Shown here: positions 1 through 10,411 of the stretch, piece after piece
Position numbering within the stretch: the first letter of the stretch is position 1
How the letters are laid out: each line of letters opens with the position of its first letter
Assembly: GCF_041956535.1 (NCBI RefSeq)
Contig: NW_027192195.1
Location: 412,150 to 476,149 of the forward strand
Reading direction: 5' to 3'
Origin: Calcarisporiella thermophila CBS 279.70
Taxonomy: Eukaryota; Calcarisporiellomycota
DNA length: 64,000 bases
Made by a program: the position numbers and the translations under genes
Notes under the pieces: model-generated
What the model saw: the letters and a program-made list of their open reading frames with translations, nothing else
The model's database searches: none
Told to the model about the DNA's origin: nothing

Positions 1-275
1 TTGGCGGGTGCATCCGACAGAATTCGGCCCGAGTTAGATGCAGGCTCTAAGTCAGTCATCTGAAATGGTAGAATTTGACCTAATGGATTGATAGAATTAT
101 CTCATTTTTTTGCCACTTGATTCAAGCATAGTGTGACATATCGACGTCACTAGAATTAAAGTTTGAAGATTTTTACGCGTTAACATAAACAAAAAAAATT
201 TACGGACGCGAAAACGCGTCCCCAGGACCGATTCCCCGAATTTTTTTTTTCTTTTTTATTTCAGACTTAAGCAAT

Positions 276-306
<31 letters not shown>

Positions 307-323
307 CTATACAAGATCATCTA
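1..323. other. 5' edge spacer and Wee1 upstream region
   Basis: No coding region is visible. The last 80 bases before the Wee1 start are a T-rich stretch with runs of eight or more T, of the kind often seen just upstream of fungal start codons. The left edge may carry the end of a neighbouring gene that cannot be recognised. Confidence 0.5.
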
Positions 324-2015
324 ATGTCGCAACAACTAACTCCCACATTACCTCCGCCACCTTCAACTCCAATCTCCTTTGATTTTTCATCGCCGACTGC
401 TGCATCAGCTGCGCGCACCCCAGAGCATAATCCTCACGTTCAGAGAGTAAAGCCTCTTCAAACGGCGTTCATGTCCACCGGCCTCATCTCTAAACGTAAT
501 CGCGGTCAACATACCAAGCATAAGCATATCCCACCCGATACACCGTGCAAAAAACCCGCATATTACTTAACTACAGACGTTCCATCTTGTCTAGCGCTGA
601 CCCCACGTTTCGAGACTAAAAAATTGTTCGGCAAAGGAGAGAAGCGGAGGAACTCATTTCCCGATAAAATCACCCCAAATAAGCGTCTTCAGTTAATAGA
701 TCGATCATCTCTGACGAATTCTCGCGGATATTTGAATGTGCCACAACATCATGATGTCTTGGCTCCATACCCGCATTTCTTAAGGCCAGAATATTTCAAA
801 GATTATATGCGAATCGGTATGAAATCATTTCTTTTCTAGCTGTTCCAGATGATTATTGTTTATGATCAAAAATCACTTGGAGTGTTGATTAACTAATTTA
901 TTAATTACCTCTCTAGCCCCAAAATGGATGAGCCCATCATTTTTCAAAAAGCCCTCTCTGGATGACTCACCACTGAGTACCTCCACACAGGATTATTTTG
1001 ACTATCATTTCAAGCATATCTCAATAATTGGCCGCGGCGAGTTTTCAGAGGTGTCGAAGGTGCAAGATCGGACAACAGGAAAGCACTATGCAGTAAAAAA
1101 GACAAAGCTCCCCTTTATCAGTCCGAACGACCGGTATTACAATACATTGATTTTGCAGAGTTTTTTGCCATCGTCATTAGTAACCTCGCTCTTTTGCCTT
1201 TGTGTGCTAGTTTCGAGAAACTGCAAGAGGTAGCCATCATATGGTCACTAGAGTGTCACGACAACGTGATTCGGCTTGTCGATGCTTGGGAGCAGTTTGG
1301 GTATCTATACCTACAGATGGAGTTGTGCGAGAATGGAAGGTAAATATACGGGAATACATTTTGTTTTTCAGCATGATTAGTAATATATCCACATAATAGT
1401 TTATACTCGTATCTCGAGGACTGCGGGAGTAGAGAGCCGGTTGAAGAGCGACGGATATGGCGAATACTTGCCGATTTAGCCAAGGTATGTCTCTCAGCTG
1501 AAGTTATAGGAATCGTGGGATCACAGGCTAAAGTTATTTGACCCGCTCACCTCAATCTATTATAGGGACTAAAACATCTCCACAACTCCAACATCATTCA
1601 CCTAGATATCAAGCCCGCCAATATCCTAATACACAAAGACGGAAAGCTTAAAATAGCCGATTTTGGTATGGCGGCACGTCTTCCAGTTCGTAGCGGATCT
1701 GAGCATGAGGGCGATCGTGAATATCTGGCCCCCGAGATCCTTCATGGCCGCTACGACAAACCCGCGGATATCTTCAGCCTGGGGCTCATCATTCTCGAAA
1801 TGGCCGCCAACGTAATATTGCCGGAAAACGGTCCAATATGGCAGCGGCTTCGGCGAGGGGATCTGTCCGACTGCAAGGTTCAAAACTTTTCAAGTGAACT
1901 TGTACGATTAATCAGAGGCATGTTGAGCCCCGACCCAGCGGCACGGCCCACAGCAGAGCAGATTTTGTCACATCCCCTTGTGGTCGATGCTGAAAACCAC
2001 AGCTTGTTCTTGTGA
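324..2015 (+). CDS. wee1: Wee1-family mitotic inhibitor kinase
   Basis: Wee1 kinases phosphorylate the conserved tyrosine near the N-terminus of Cdk1 and so delay mitosis. Five exons fit: 324-816, 917-1133, 1211-1339, 1400-1484 and 1566-2015, giving 1374 bases and 457 residues. The N-terminal third is low-complexity but contains STGLISKRNR and PDTPCKKP, motifs typical of fungal Wee1 regulatory regions and a possible CDK site. The kinase domain follows. Its glycine loop is IGRGEFSEVSKV, the lysine is in YAVKK, the catalytic loop is HLDIKPANI and the metal-binding motif is DFG. The catalytic loop has Leu-Asp in place of Arg-Asp, and the protein ends soon after the kinase domain (PTAEQILSHP), as in Wee1. 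The next gene, Bud22, converges on it. The family assignment is firm and the splice sites are read by eye. Confidence 0.88.
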
Positions 2016-2466
2016 AGTCTTTTTTTGGTCTCTTTTACTTCTTGAATTACAATTATTATATAATACCATATTTTATACTCTATATTTTCCCTGCCAGTTT
2101 TGTAACTTTATTCCCTCTTTTCCTGTCTGTGCTTTTGTATTTTTTGCCCACCACTGTTCTTGAAATTCGTTTTCATCTTTGTCTTTGAATTCGCATTTTC
2201 TCTTTAAATATTTCTTCCCACTCCCCCCCCTTTTTTTTCTTTTGATAACATTTTTAGTAAATACTTTGCATGGATATTGAAGATTAACTCGACTCCATCG
2301 AAAATGCAAAATTGCTCCTATTGATTGAAGAATGCATCAAAAGGGTGTAAAGGGAGGTGTTATTCAACAATAGACAAAAATAAAAGAATTGTAAATGACC
2401 AAGTTGTCGAGTCCATTAAAGAAGAAAAAAAGGAGTTAAAGAAAAAAAAAGTTCTTGGATATCCAC
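2016..2466. other. Convergent spacer between Wee1 and Bud22
   Basis: This is a T-rich 3' region with a short C run near 2225. It presumably holds the 3' ends of both convergent transcripts. No gene is seen. Confidence 0.5.
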
Positions 2467-4479
2467 TTAATCGCTGTCGTCATTAAATACAATCTTTGTA
2501 CTCTTCGCCTGCTGCATCGCCTTCTGCATAGCCTCTTTTTGCTGTTGCTTCGCAACCCAGGAGGGGTGAAGTTCTTCATCCACTTGTGGGGCAGCCTTCT
2601 TCTGCTCGCTAAATCTCTTGGCTTTGGGTTCGTGCTTGTGGCTCTGGTGTCGTTGGTCTGCACCTTTGGAGTTCGAACCACTGGTGCCTGCTCCCGCTCG
2701 ATGTGGTCCATTTTTGGATCGCTCATCTTTGTTCCCTCGGCGCTGTTGGCTCTTCTGGACATGCTTTGCATTTTTGCCGTATTTCTTTTCCCAGAGCCTA
2801 AAATATAGGGCAAACCTAAGTGAATAGCCATCCTCAGGGGGACAAGGGCAGAAGTCTGAACTTACTGTCGCCGCGCTCGCTGTCCCATTCTATTCTTCTT
2901 CAGACTCTTTCCCTCTGCTTCTTGACGCTCCCAAGGCTCCATCTCCCCATCAATAAATCCGCTCTGCAGCGAGTCAATAAATAAGCTTCCTGTATCGTTT
3001 GCTCTCCTTGCGCCGCTTCTTTTAGCGGATCCATCAATTGGCTCTCCATCAGAGTCATACCCGTCAGCATAGGGCATGCCCTCCTCGTCCTCGTCCTCTT
3101 CTCCTCTCCTCTCCCAATTCTCCCCCTCGTCCGATGCCTCCTCCTCATCAATATCTTCAAAGCTATTTCCATGCACCCTATCCTCTATTTCTCCATCGGA
3201 GTTGGAGGCTGGAGGCTGGGACTGTGCAATTTCATCGTCATCATTATCGGTGGATATATGGGAAAAATCGGTAGCCCCGCTAATCTCAACATCGCCTTCA
3301 AACCCTGTTTCCTGCTCATCGGAAACTCCTTGACTATTTTTACTTGACAGCTTCAATTTTTTCGCAACGGTTGTCTGTTAAATTATATATACAATGTTAT
3401 CAAACAATTGGCCAAGAAGAAAATATAATCTCCTCGAAAATCAGAGGCTTACACTTATGTTGTCCATTACCTCGCTCTTACTCCCCTCACCTCTCTTGCG
3501 CTTCTCAGATGTGGAGATGGTTGTGATGCTTGTCTTACCGAACAAAATAACCTCCAATCCTTTGAAAATTCTTTCAAATACTTCCTTGACGGTGTTTCGG
3601 CCCAATAATCGCGCCTCAATGGTTCGTACATGTGCATTGACATCCACCAGGGTGGCTGCGATGCTCGAAGTTTGAGGCGGAGGCGTACCTTTCTCTTCTA
3701 CTACGGTGTCGATGTACTGCTGCATAAGGGGATGTGACTTGAGAGTGGGATGCTTCGAGAGTTTTGTTCGGAGTAGTTTGTCGACAAGACGGTCGAGGTC
3801 GAGGCGTTTGACAATATCAAGATCGGCCTCGTACCTTTTCACATCCGCATCAAGCTCCTGCTCCGTTTTGGATTTCTCAGCAGTTTTCCCAGCAGTTTTT
3901 TCATCGGAGGTTTCCCCTGTCTCGACTTGGTTCCGTATCCTACATGCACAAAGCAGAGTTATTCCAATTCATCCATTCATACGGAGTCACAAGGACAGTA
4001 CATACTGTGCTAGTTGCACTCTTGCATTCCGTAGCCGCTTCACCAGCCGCTGCGTCTCAAATACCTTAGCTTTTTTGAGACCTTTCTTCAGCTCTTTCTT
4101 CTCATGGAACTATAAAAGTACAAAAATGGGTCACTCCAATCCATTAGGACTAATGGATGTCAACTGGCATTTGATAACCAAAAAAAGAAACTTACAAGTT
4201 TTCTGCTAATCTTCTCTCCTCTTAGTTGCATAAGTAATTTCTCGTCATCAGCTCCTTCTTTGGCGTCCTCCGTTGTCTTGTGGTCCTTCGATTTGCGCAC
4301 TGCAGCTTTGGCGCGTTGAATGGAAGGCTCCAACCCACACTATAGCAAAAGCGATTTGAGCATCAAGTCTCACAAGGACAATGAGGAAATAAATTAGAAA
4401 CCTTAGCCTCTAAAAGATTTATTTGCCATTTCAAATTTTCCTTTTTCTTTTTATGTGATGTCGCCTTTTGGTCGCTCAT
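2467..4479 (-). CDS. BUD22: Bud22/SRFBP1-family ribosome biogenesis protein
   Basis: Bud22 is a nucleolar protein needed for early 18S rRNA maturation and small-subunit assembly. The start at 4479 opens MSDQKATSHKKKENLKWQ. Later exons give a charged helical region (KRYEADLDIVKRLDLDRLVD), a long acidic stretch (EEDEDEEGMPYADGYDSD) and the family's C-terminal signature, KNRMGQRARRQLWEKKYGKN, followed by LHPSWVAKQQQ and an acidic end (FNDDSD). The coding region is cut by at least five short introns, for example around 2820-2860 and 3350-3450. Its start faces the end of the ribosomal protein eS1 gene on the same strand, about 280 bases away. The family call rests on the C-terminal motif and is good; exact exon edges are less sure. 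Confidence 0.82.
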
Positions 4480-4759
4480 TTTCTGGAGCTATTCTACAAA
4501 AAAAAGTTTGGGAACAAAATACAAAAGGCTCCTTTTTGTGGCAGTCACGCAATTTGTTTACGAACCGCTAAATGAAAATATTTCCTCTAAAAAGAATGTC
4601 CAGGCGGCTAACCGCATTCATGAGAGGCAAGCAGCCGAGGGCCATTCTTAACTAATATATGAGATTTTTATTCAGGTTTTAAGTCGCCAAACACGGCCGC
4701 AATAAAAGTGTAAAGAAAAGAAAATAAAAGTAGAAACAAAAGTGCCAAAATTTACGAAT

Positions 4760-5864
4760 TTAGACAGACTCGAGAGGTGCGGGCTCGACAAAGTCCTTGG
4801 ACTTAACCTTGGCACCGGTGTCCTCGCCAGCGTCGCCGTGGAGCTCGAGAAGCTTGGAGATGTCGAACTTAGGCGATTTGAGGATCTTGGCCTTGTGGAC
4901 GTACACGTTCTGCAAGGGATAGATGCCCTGGCATGCCTTCTCGATCTTGTGTCCGATGGACTCGGGGATGAACTTGGCAACCAGTTCCTTGAGGTCACAT
5001 GTGGAGGCTTCCTTTTGGATGATGTCGAAAATCTTCTTGCGGATCTGGCGGATCTGCGACGACTGGGCATAGGTCGTCTTCTTCAGCTGGTTGTAGCGGC
5101 GCTTGGTGAAGGCAATCACGAAGAGGCGCATAAGGTAGCCGTCAGTGGTCTTGACATCATAGTGGGCCTCGATGAGAGTCTGCCACTTGCGCACAAGCGA
5201 GCGAAGCTTGTCCGAGGTCATGCTCATGCCATGGAAGTTGGTCAAGCAGTTGCGACCCTGGATTTCATCAACGCGGAGCTTGATCTTACGGAAGGATTTC
5301 TCCTCATCCTTGTTCAGGTCACCGAGCGACATCTCGAACACACGGCCCTTGAGCGCATCATTGACATTCTCTGTATAAGACGATTAATAAAATTAATGAG
5401 ATTATGGGAGGAAATATGGGATGGATCAGCCAACTTACTCAAACCCTGGGTACGATTGGCCAGAGTCTTGCCAAAGTTGCGAACCTCGAACATGGAGGGA
5501 GCCTTAACATCGTACCAGTCCTTGCGGGAGAAGGGATCGACGCTAGATTGAAAAAACCATTAATCAATCCACAGATCGTATAGGGGGATAACAATTAGAG
5601 GGATCGAGATCTACTTACATCTTCTTCTTGAGACCCTTTTTACCTTTAGAGAGACGCCTAGATGATAGTAGGGGACAAAATTAGTATCAGTCAATGCCCG
5701 AGTTCTTAATCCATGCCATCCATGATCAAGAAACGGATTTCTTACTTGTTTTTACCGACGGCTATGAACCAAGAGAAAAAAAATTAAAAAAACACATTAG
5801 ATATCATCCTTTAGTCCATCCATCCATCCATCACAGTTGCTGCTAAAGACGGCTACATACCCAT
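4760..5864 (-). CDS. RPS1: 40S ribosomal protein eS1 (Rps1/S3a)
   Basis: This is a structural protein of the small ribosomal subunit. The last exon contains [40 protein letters not shown] and [20 protein letters not shown], which identify eS1. Five exons join cleanly: 5861-5864, 5746-5761, 5619-5657, 5439-5542 and 4760-5370. The sum is 774 bases, encoding 257 residues, the usual family length. The protein starts [19 protein letters not shown]. The first exon is only four bases (ATGG) and the second only sixteen. Clustering of introns at the 5' end is common in fungal ribosomal protein genes. The start lies about 180 bases from the divergent Pus10 start, so the two may share a promoter. Confidence 0.95.
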
Positions 5865-6042
5865 CTTCGAGTCAAATCCTTTATATGTGTTCTCGAGAGA
5901 AGCTGAAAGAGAGGGAATCCAATTCTTTGATTTAGACAGACTTTTTGACCTCCCCGACAATAAAATAAGCCACAGCAATTTTGTGACAATACAAAGTTGG
6001 GCAGTCTCCCAAAGACACTCCCCCCCCCCCCCGAGCCCACCT
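5865..6042. promoter_or_regulatory. Divergent eS1/Pus10 promoter with C13 tract
   Basis: This is the 178-base spacer between two divergent start codons. A run of 13 C (6020-6032) ends ten bases before the Pus10 ATG. No TATA box or known ribosomal protein element could be recognised. Confidence 0.5.
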
Positions 6043-8056
6043 ATGGCTGGCGAAGACGCGACATCTCCACCCCCCTTAAAAAAGCAAAGGACAGAAGAGG
6101 GCGAAATCACAAGTAATGCTCAGTCTCTTTTCCCGTTTGAAAAAACTCTATAAACCTCCCATTCTCAATTCACCCTACTCAATTGTGCTATCTCTACCTC
6201 GACAAGGACACGCAACATTAACCTCTCGCCTCCTGGAATCGGCCCCCAACGAGCTCCTACGCCTCAAGGAGCCTGATATATCTGAATGCCAATATTGTCC
6301 TCGGTGTTTCCTACGTTTAGCTGGGATTGAAGATGTGGGATTTTATTTAATGGAAGAGGAGGTAAATTTTTGATTCAACCAGAAAATTCGTTTCCTTTAT
6401 AATGACATCCCATTCGGCTCCATTAGGAATCTAGACTGGCTCTATCTAGACCTCTGCTCTCCTCTCCCTGTACATTGTGTTTGGGCATCCTCTCGTCCTT
6501 CGACACTATTGTAGAGAAAATTCAAACTCATTGGAACAGTGAGAAATACGACCTGAATCCAGACACTTCTCTCGGGCTCACGGTGTCCCTTCCGCAAGGA
6601 ACTCTGGTGCGGAGTCACGCTGCAAATATATACTTCTCGAGGCTGTCAAAGTAATTAGCGTGTTCAGTATTTTGTTATGTTTTGAAGAATATAGCTCGCT
6701 GAAGGTATATTGGTACTTTTCAACAGAGAGAATGGATGGAGATTCAACCGAAGAGATGTAGTGGATTTGAAGGAAATCGTCCGCCAGTGCATTGGGCAAA
6801 AGCTGAAGGATGTGCTTGGCGTTGGGCTTGATCTCCAGGGTGGAGCTCTGAAATTGATGCTCGAGTTTGAACACCAGGAGACGCAGAGTGACCACATGTT
6901 CCTCGCCGAGATAGAAGGGGGCGGAATTAGCGTGCGTAAAGTTCGCGAGAAGGTAACGCGAGGATTCTTCTTCAAGAGATCGAAATCACACTCATGGGAT
7001 CCTGCTGTTAGGGAAAAGAAAAGATAGTCGGTGACTCTCGACAGAATATAGTAGCTGCTCTATCGAAGCTGCCGGACAGCGAGTTTATCAAGTCAGTGTA
7101 GCATTTTGCTTCGAGTTTCCTCAGTACATACTGAGATCCTCGTTTACTCCTACTATAGGTCCGTCCCATTCCCACCCAAACCCATCACTACCACCAGCTT
7201 ACTGCGGCAGATAAAATTCAAGCACGATTCGATCTTCTTAGGAGGTAGGATACTATGTGAAAGCTTTTGGGGCGTATTTCATGATCGTGACTTCCATTTG
7301 ACCCAAATAGGCCGCTATCTCAAATACTCCAGGACCGTGAGTCAAACACCTTGGGCTCCCGATGGAGTCCGACTAACAGAGACCTCGGTGTCCGAGATTA
7401 TTGGAGACCACCTCAAGGAAGCGTATCGTGCCGATGAGTACAAGTTTGTGTCGGCGGGCCGCGAAGATGCCAATGTGCGAATGTTAGGCTCCGGCCGTCC
7501 TTTTTACATGGAGATCATCAACCCTCGTCAAATCCGGCAACAAGAAAATACTGCCTCGCTGGCAGACAAAATCAATGCCGCGCACCCGGACCTGGTGGGG
7601 GTACGTGATTTCACCCGTATTGGGGCCAGCGATGTGACGGAAATGAAGGAGGGCGAGGAGAATAAGTCCAAGACTTACAGTGCTCTGGTTTGGAGTTCCC
7701 ACCCGGTCACGGCCCCACAACTGGAGAAGCTGGAGCAGAAGTACTCAACAGGCTTTGTGGTGGATCAACGGACACCCCTTCGAGTGCTTCAACGGCGCGC
7801 TCCTCTTGTGCGACCTAAGCGGATCCACGCTCTGCAGTTTAAAACTACCGAAAACCCTCACTATTTCATTGCTAGATTCAAAACAGAGGCGGGCACCTAC
7901 ATCAAGGAGCTTGTCCACGGGGATTTGGGACGCACACGACCCAACATCGCGGAAATGATTGGTGAGGCTTGCGATCGACCTGGAGAGTGCGAGGCTGATT
8001 TAATAGAGTTGGATGTGGTAGAAGTCGATCTTGAGTGGCCACCCAAAAGACCATGA
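6043..8056 (+). CDS. PUS10: tRNA pseudouridine synthase Pus10
   Basis: Pus10 makes pseudouridine at positions 54 and 55 of the tRNA T-loop in archaea and some eukaryotes. The start at 6043 gives MAGEDATSPPPLKKQRTEEG, with a possible nuclear targeting patch. The N-terminal zinc-knuckle region shows CQYCPRCFLRLAGI and a second pair in PCTLCLGIL, then DTSLGLTVSLPQGTLVRSHA. The catalytic half has SQTPWAPDGVRL and AGREDANVRMLGSGRPF, where the Asp of GRED is the expected nucleophile. It also has MKEGEENKSKTYSAL and the C-terminal signature TYIKELVHGDLGRTRPN. Introns are inferred near 6112-6227, 6360-6426, 6655-6720 and 7250-7310. The family is usually lacking in well-studied yeasts, which makes its presence informative about lineage. 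Confidence 0.9.
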
Positions 8057-8437
8057 TAATGGGGATTTCATTTTTGATATCATACAAAATAATATATAAG
8101 CATATAGAACTTTGACCCCTTTGACAATGGTATCTGAATAGTCAAAGGCTATCGACACAGGAGGACTGAACTGAGTCACTTAGAATTCACGACAAACAAA
8201 TCCGCCTAGACTAGCTCTAACAAGGGGTAATACTTGCTGGGTAAAATATCCACGTTTAGCTACTCTGTGACAGAAGAAAAAGTGACCTCAATATTAACGG
8301 CATCATAATAAACTTTTACGAGGGATTTTTCCGGTTGCTATAGTAACTTGTTTAACGTTTTGCGTTTTTTTTTTATTTTTTATTTTTTGCTACCTTTGAG
8401 ACCCAATACGACAATAAAGTTGGACAGAGCAGAGTGA
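8057..8437. other. Spacer between Pus10 and Dcc1-like gene
   Basis: No gene is seen. A T-rich stretch at 8365-8390 lies shortly before the next start codon and resembles a fungal core promoter. Confidence 0.5.
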
Positions 8438-9890
8438 ATGGATATAATGGCAAGAATAGCAGTCACCTCAATAAAAGTCAAAACGCGACGCGATGCGTGT
8501 ACATATAAAATATTAGAGAAGTTCGAAATTATGTCAAATCTCCTGCCGCATACAGACATTCAATTACTATTAAACACCAATTTCCACCACACGCACCGAC
8601 TCATTGAGCTCCCGAAGGATGTGGAGGACGCTTTGGTGAACGGACAAGAGTACATTATCGGATCCTTTTCTAATTCAAATTAGCCAACTGCTAACTCTAT
8701 CTCTAGAATCTACATCAAAGGGAGTCCGGATGACGAGGCTGTCCTCTGCACCAACGACAAGACCTATGCACTTCGGGAAGTACACCTCTCCAATTCATTA
8801 CTTCTCACGCGCCCTACTGAACACCTAAACCCAACACACCCTCCTTCCCCATCCTATACCATATTCGATCGACTTGCCTCCACTCTTGAATTGATTCCCA
8901 CCCGTCCTCGTACCGAACGCCTCAGAACCGAGCTCGCTGTATACCAGGGGCCCGACAGAGAGCCCCTGGACGCGCCGGCTGGCAAAACTTTTCATGAATT
9001 GCTGGAGGTTGTCCAGGCATCGGAGGAGGAGCTTCGCTCGGGACTCAGAGAGTTGGGGGGAGTTGAGATAGAGGGAAGGTGGCGGACACTGGACAAAAAA
9101 TACGAGCATTTGGTCTTGGACCTTGTTCTCCAGACATGTATTGCAGAGGACTTGGGGCTTGATGCAGTGCGGAAGTCGGATGTGGTGCGTGTGATGGATG
9201 AGCCCGAGTTTGTGATCCAGCATGTGCTGGCGAGATATGCGGAGGTGGTGTCTGAGGGTGAGTCTGGGAACCCCATTTTGGATTGCTCGGGGAAAGAAAT
9301 AGTCAACACGATAACTCTCTATCCAAACAGGGGTATACAAACTGTCGAGAGAAAAGGTGGTCCGCTTCATGGGCCAGCAGCTTTTAAGATCCCAAAAGGT
9401 AAGCGCTCCATTCAGAGTAGAAGGCTTTGGCGTGGCAGTATCTTGATATAGGTTTTCATTGTTTCCCTTCTTTTCCCCCGCAGGACAAGCGGTGGCCTCT
9501 CGACGATTTCATGCTGCTATGGCAGAAGATGGTCCCGGACGAATTCACCGTCTCCCTTGATCTTTTAAAGGTTTGAGTTATCCCTTTGCTCGCATCCATA
9601 GGCACACGGTGCCAACCCTCTTCACTCCAACTCTACAGGGAGACTATTTGTTGGACACGGAGGTATTCCACCAGTATCTCAATTACTTCCCTCGGTCGGA
9701 GCTCCCGATCGAACCGGCAGAACGGTTCCGGGCCCTCTTCGCCGAGCGCGCTCGATGGGAGGCCGCCGAGCTGTTGCCGTACGTGGAGGATTTGGCGGCG
9801 GACAAGAAAAAGCTGGACGCGCTTTTGCTGAAGCATTGCCGCAGTTCAAAGGCAGACGGGAAAACCATCTATACCCACCGAGTGAAATAA
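8438..9890 (+). CDS. DCC1: Dcc1-like sister chromatid cohesion factor (Ctf18-RFC subunit)
   Basis: Dcc1 is a subunit of the alternative clamp loader Ctf18-RFC, which acts on PCNA at replication forks and supports cohesion. Supporting segments are RLIELPKDVEDALVNGQEY, YIKGSPDDEAVLCTNDKTYA and LREVHLSNSLLL near the N-terminus. The winged-helix-like C-terminal half includes FHELLEVVQASEEELRSGL, DKRWPLDDFMLLWQKMVPDE and the closing stretch HQYLNYFPRSELPIEPAERF. Four or five exons are implied, with introns near 8660-8705, 9255-9330, 9400-9483 and 9570-9640. The 8438 start is the first in-frame ATG of the first exon. An ATG closer to MSNLLPHTD is possible. The family call rests on the order of these conserved blocks. 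Confidence 0.72.
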
Positions 9891-10411
9891 AACTCCTCCA
9901 CTGCCCCTATACTCTGAAGTAGTAAGTCGTTCCTGCCCGTCTCTGACGCTTGGGGCGCATTGAAGTACGAGCTTAACCTTAAGCTTGGCCTCCAATACGC
10001 CCTAGCCCCATAAACAAGACGAGAAGCCAATTTAATTGTCTTTTTGAAAACAAAAATGGAGATGTGCCATTATTGTGAAGGAATTAGCTATTTCCTTTTT
10101 GCAGTATCAATCATAAAAGAGCTACAGAGCAAATATATAAAGAAAGGGGGATGTACTCTAAAGGGGAGGAAAAAGAAAAAAGAATTGAAACTAAGCAAAA
10201 AAAAAAAAAATTAAATGGAAATTTTGAGGGAAAAAAAAAGGGAAATCCAAGAAAATTAGTATAATTAAAAAAAGAGAGAGAAAGAGGATAAAGTAATGAA
10301 TATGTACATCGCCATTTCAACCCAAAAAAAGGAAACTAGAGGATAAATTACACAAAAAAAAAGGAAACCAAAAAAAAGACAGCCGCTAACTATATCTATC
10401 GATCCTCTGGT
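9891..10411. other. Convergent A-rich spacer
   Basis: No gene is seen. The region from about 10130 to 10380 is dominated by A runs and AG repeats on the plus strand. On the minus strand this is a T-rich 3' region for the RhoGAP gene. Confidence 0.5.

Noticed and set aside
5762-5860. snoRNA within the first intron of the eS1 gene
   Set aside because: A GGATGAT sequence resembles a C box, but no D box (CTGA) or terminal stem was found. The intron mainly holds a GGAT repeat and a T run.
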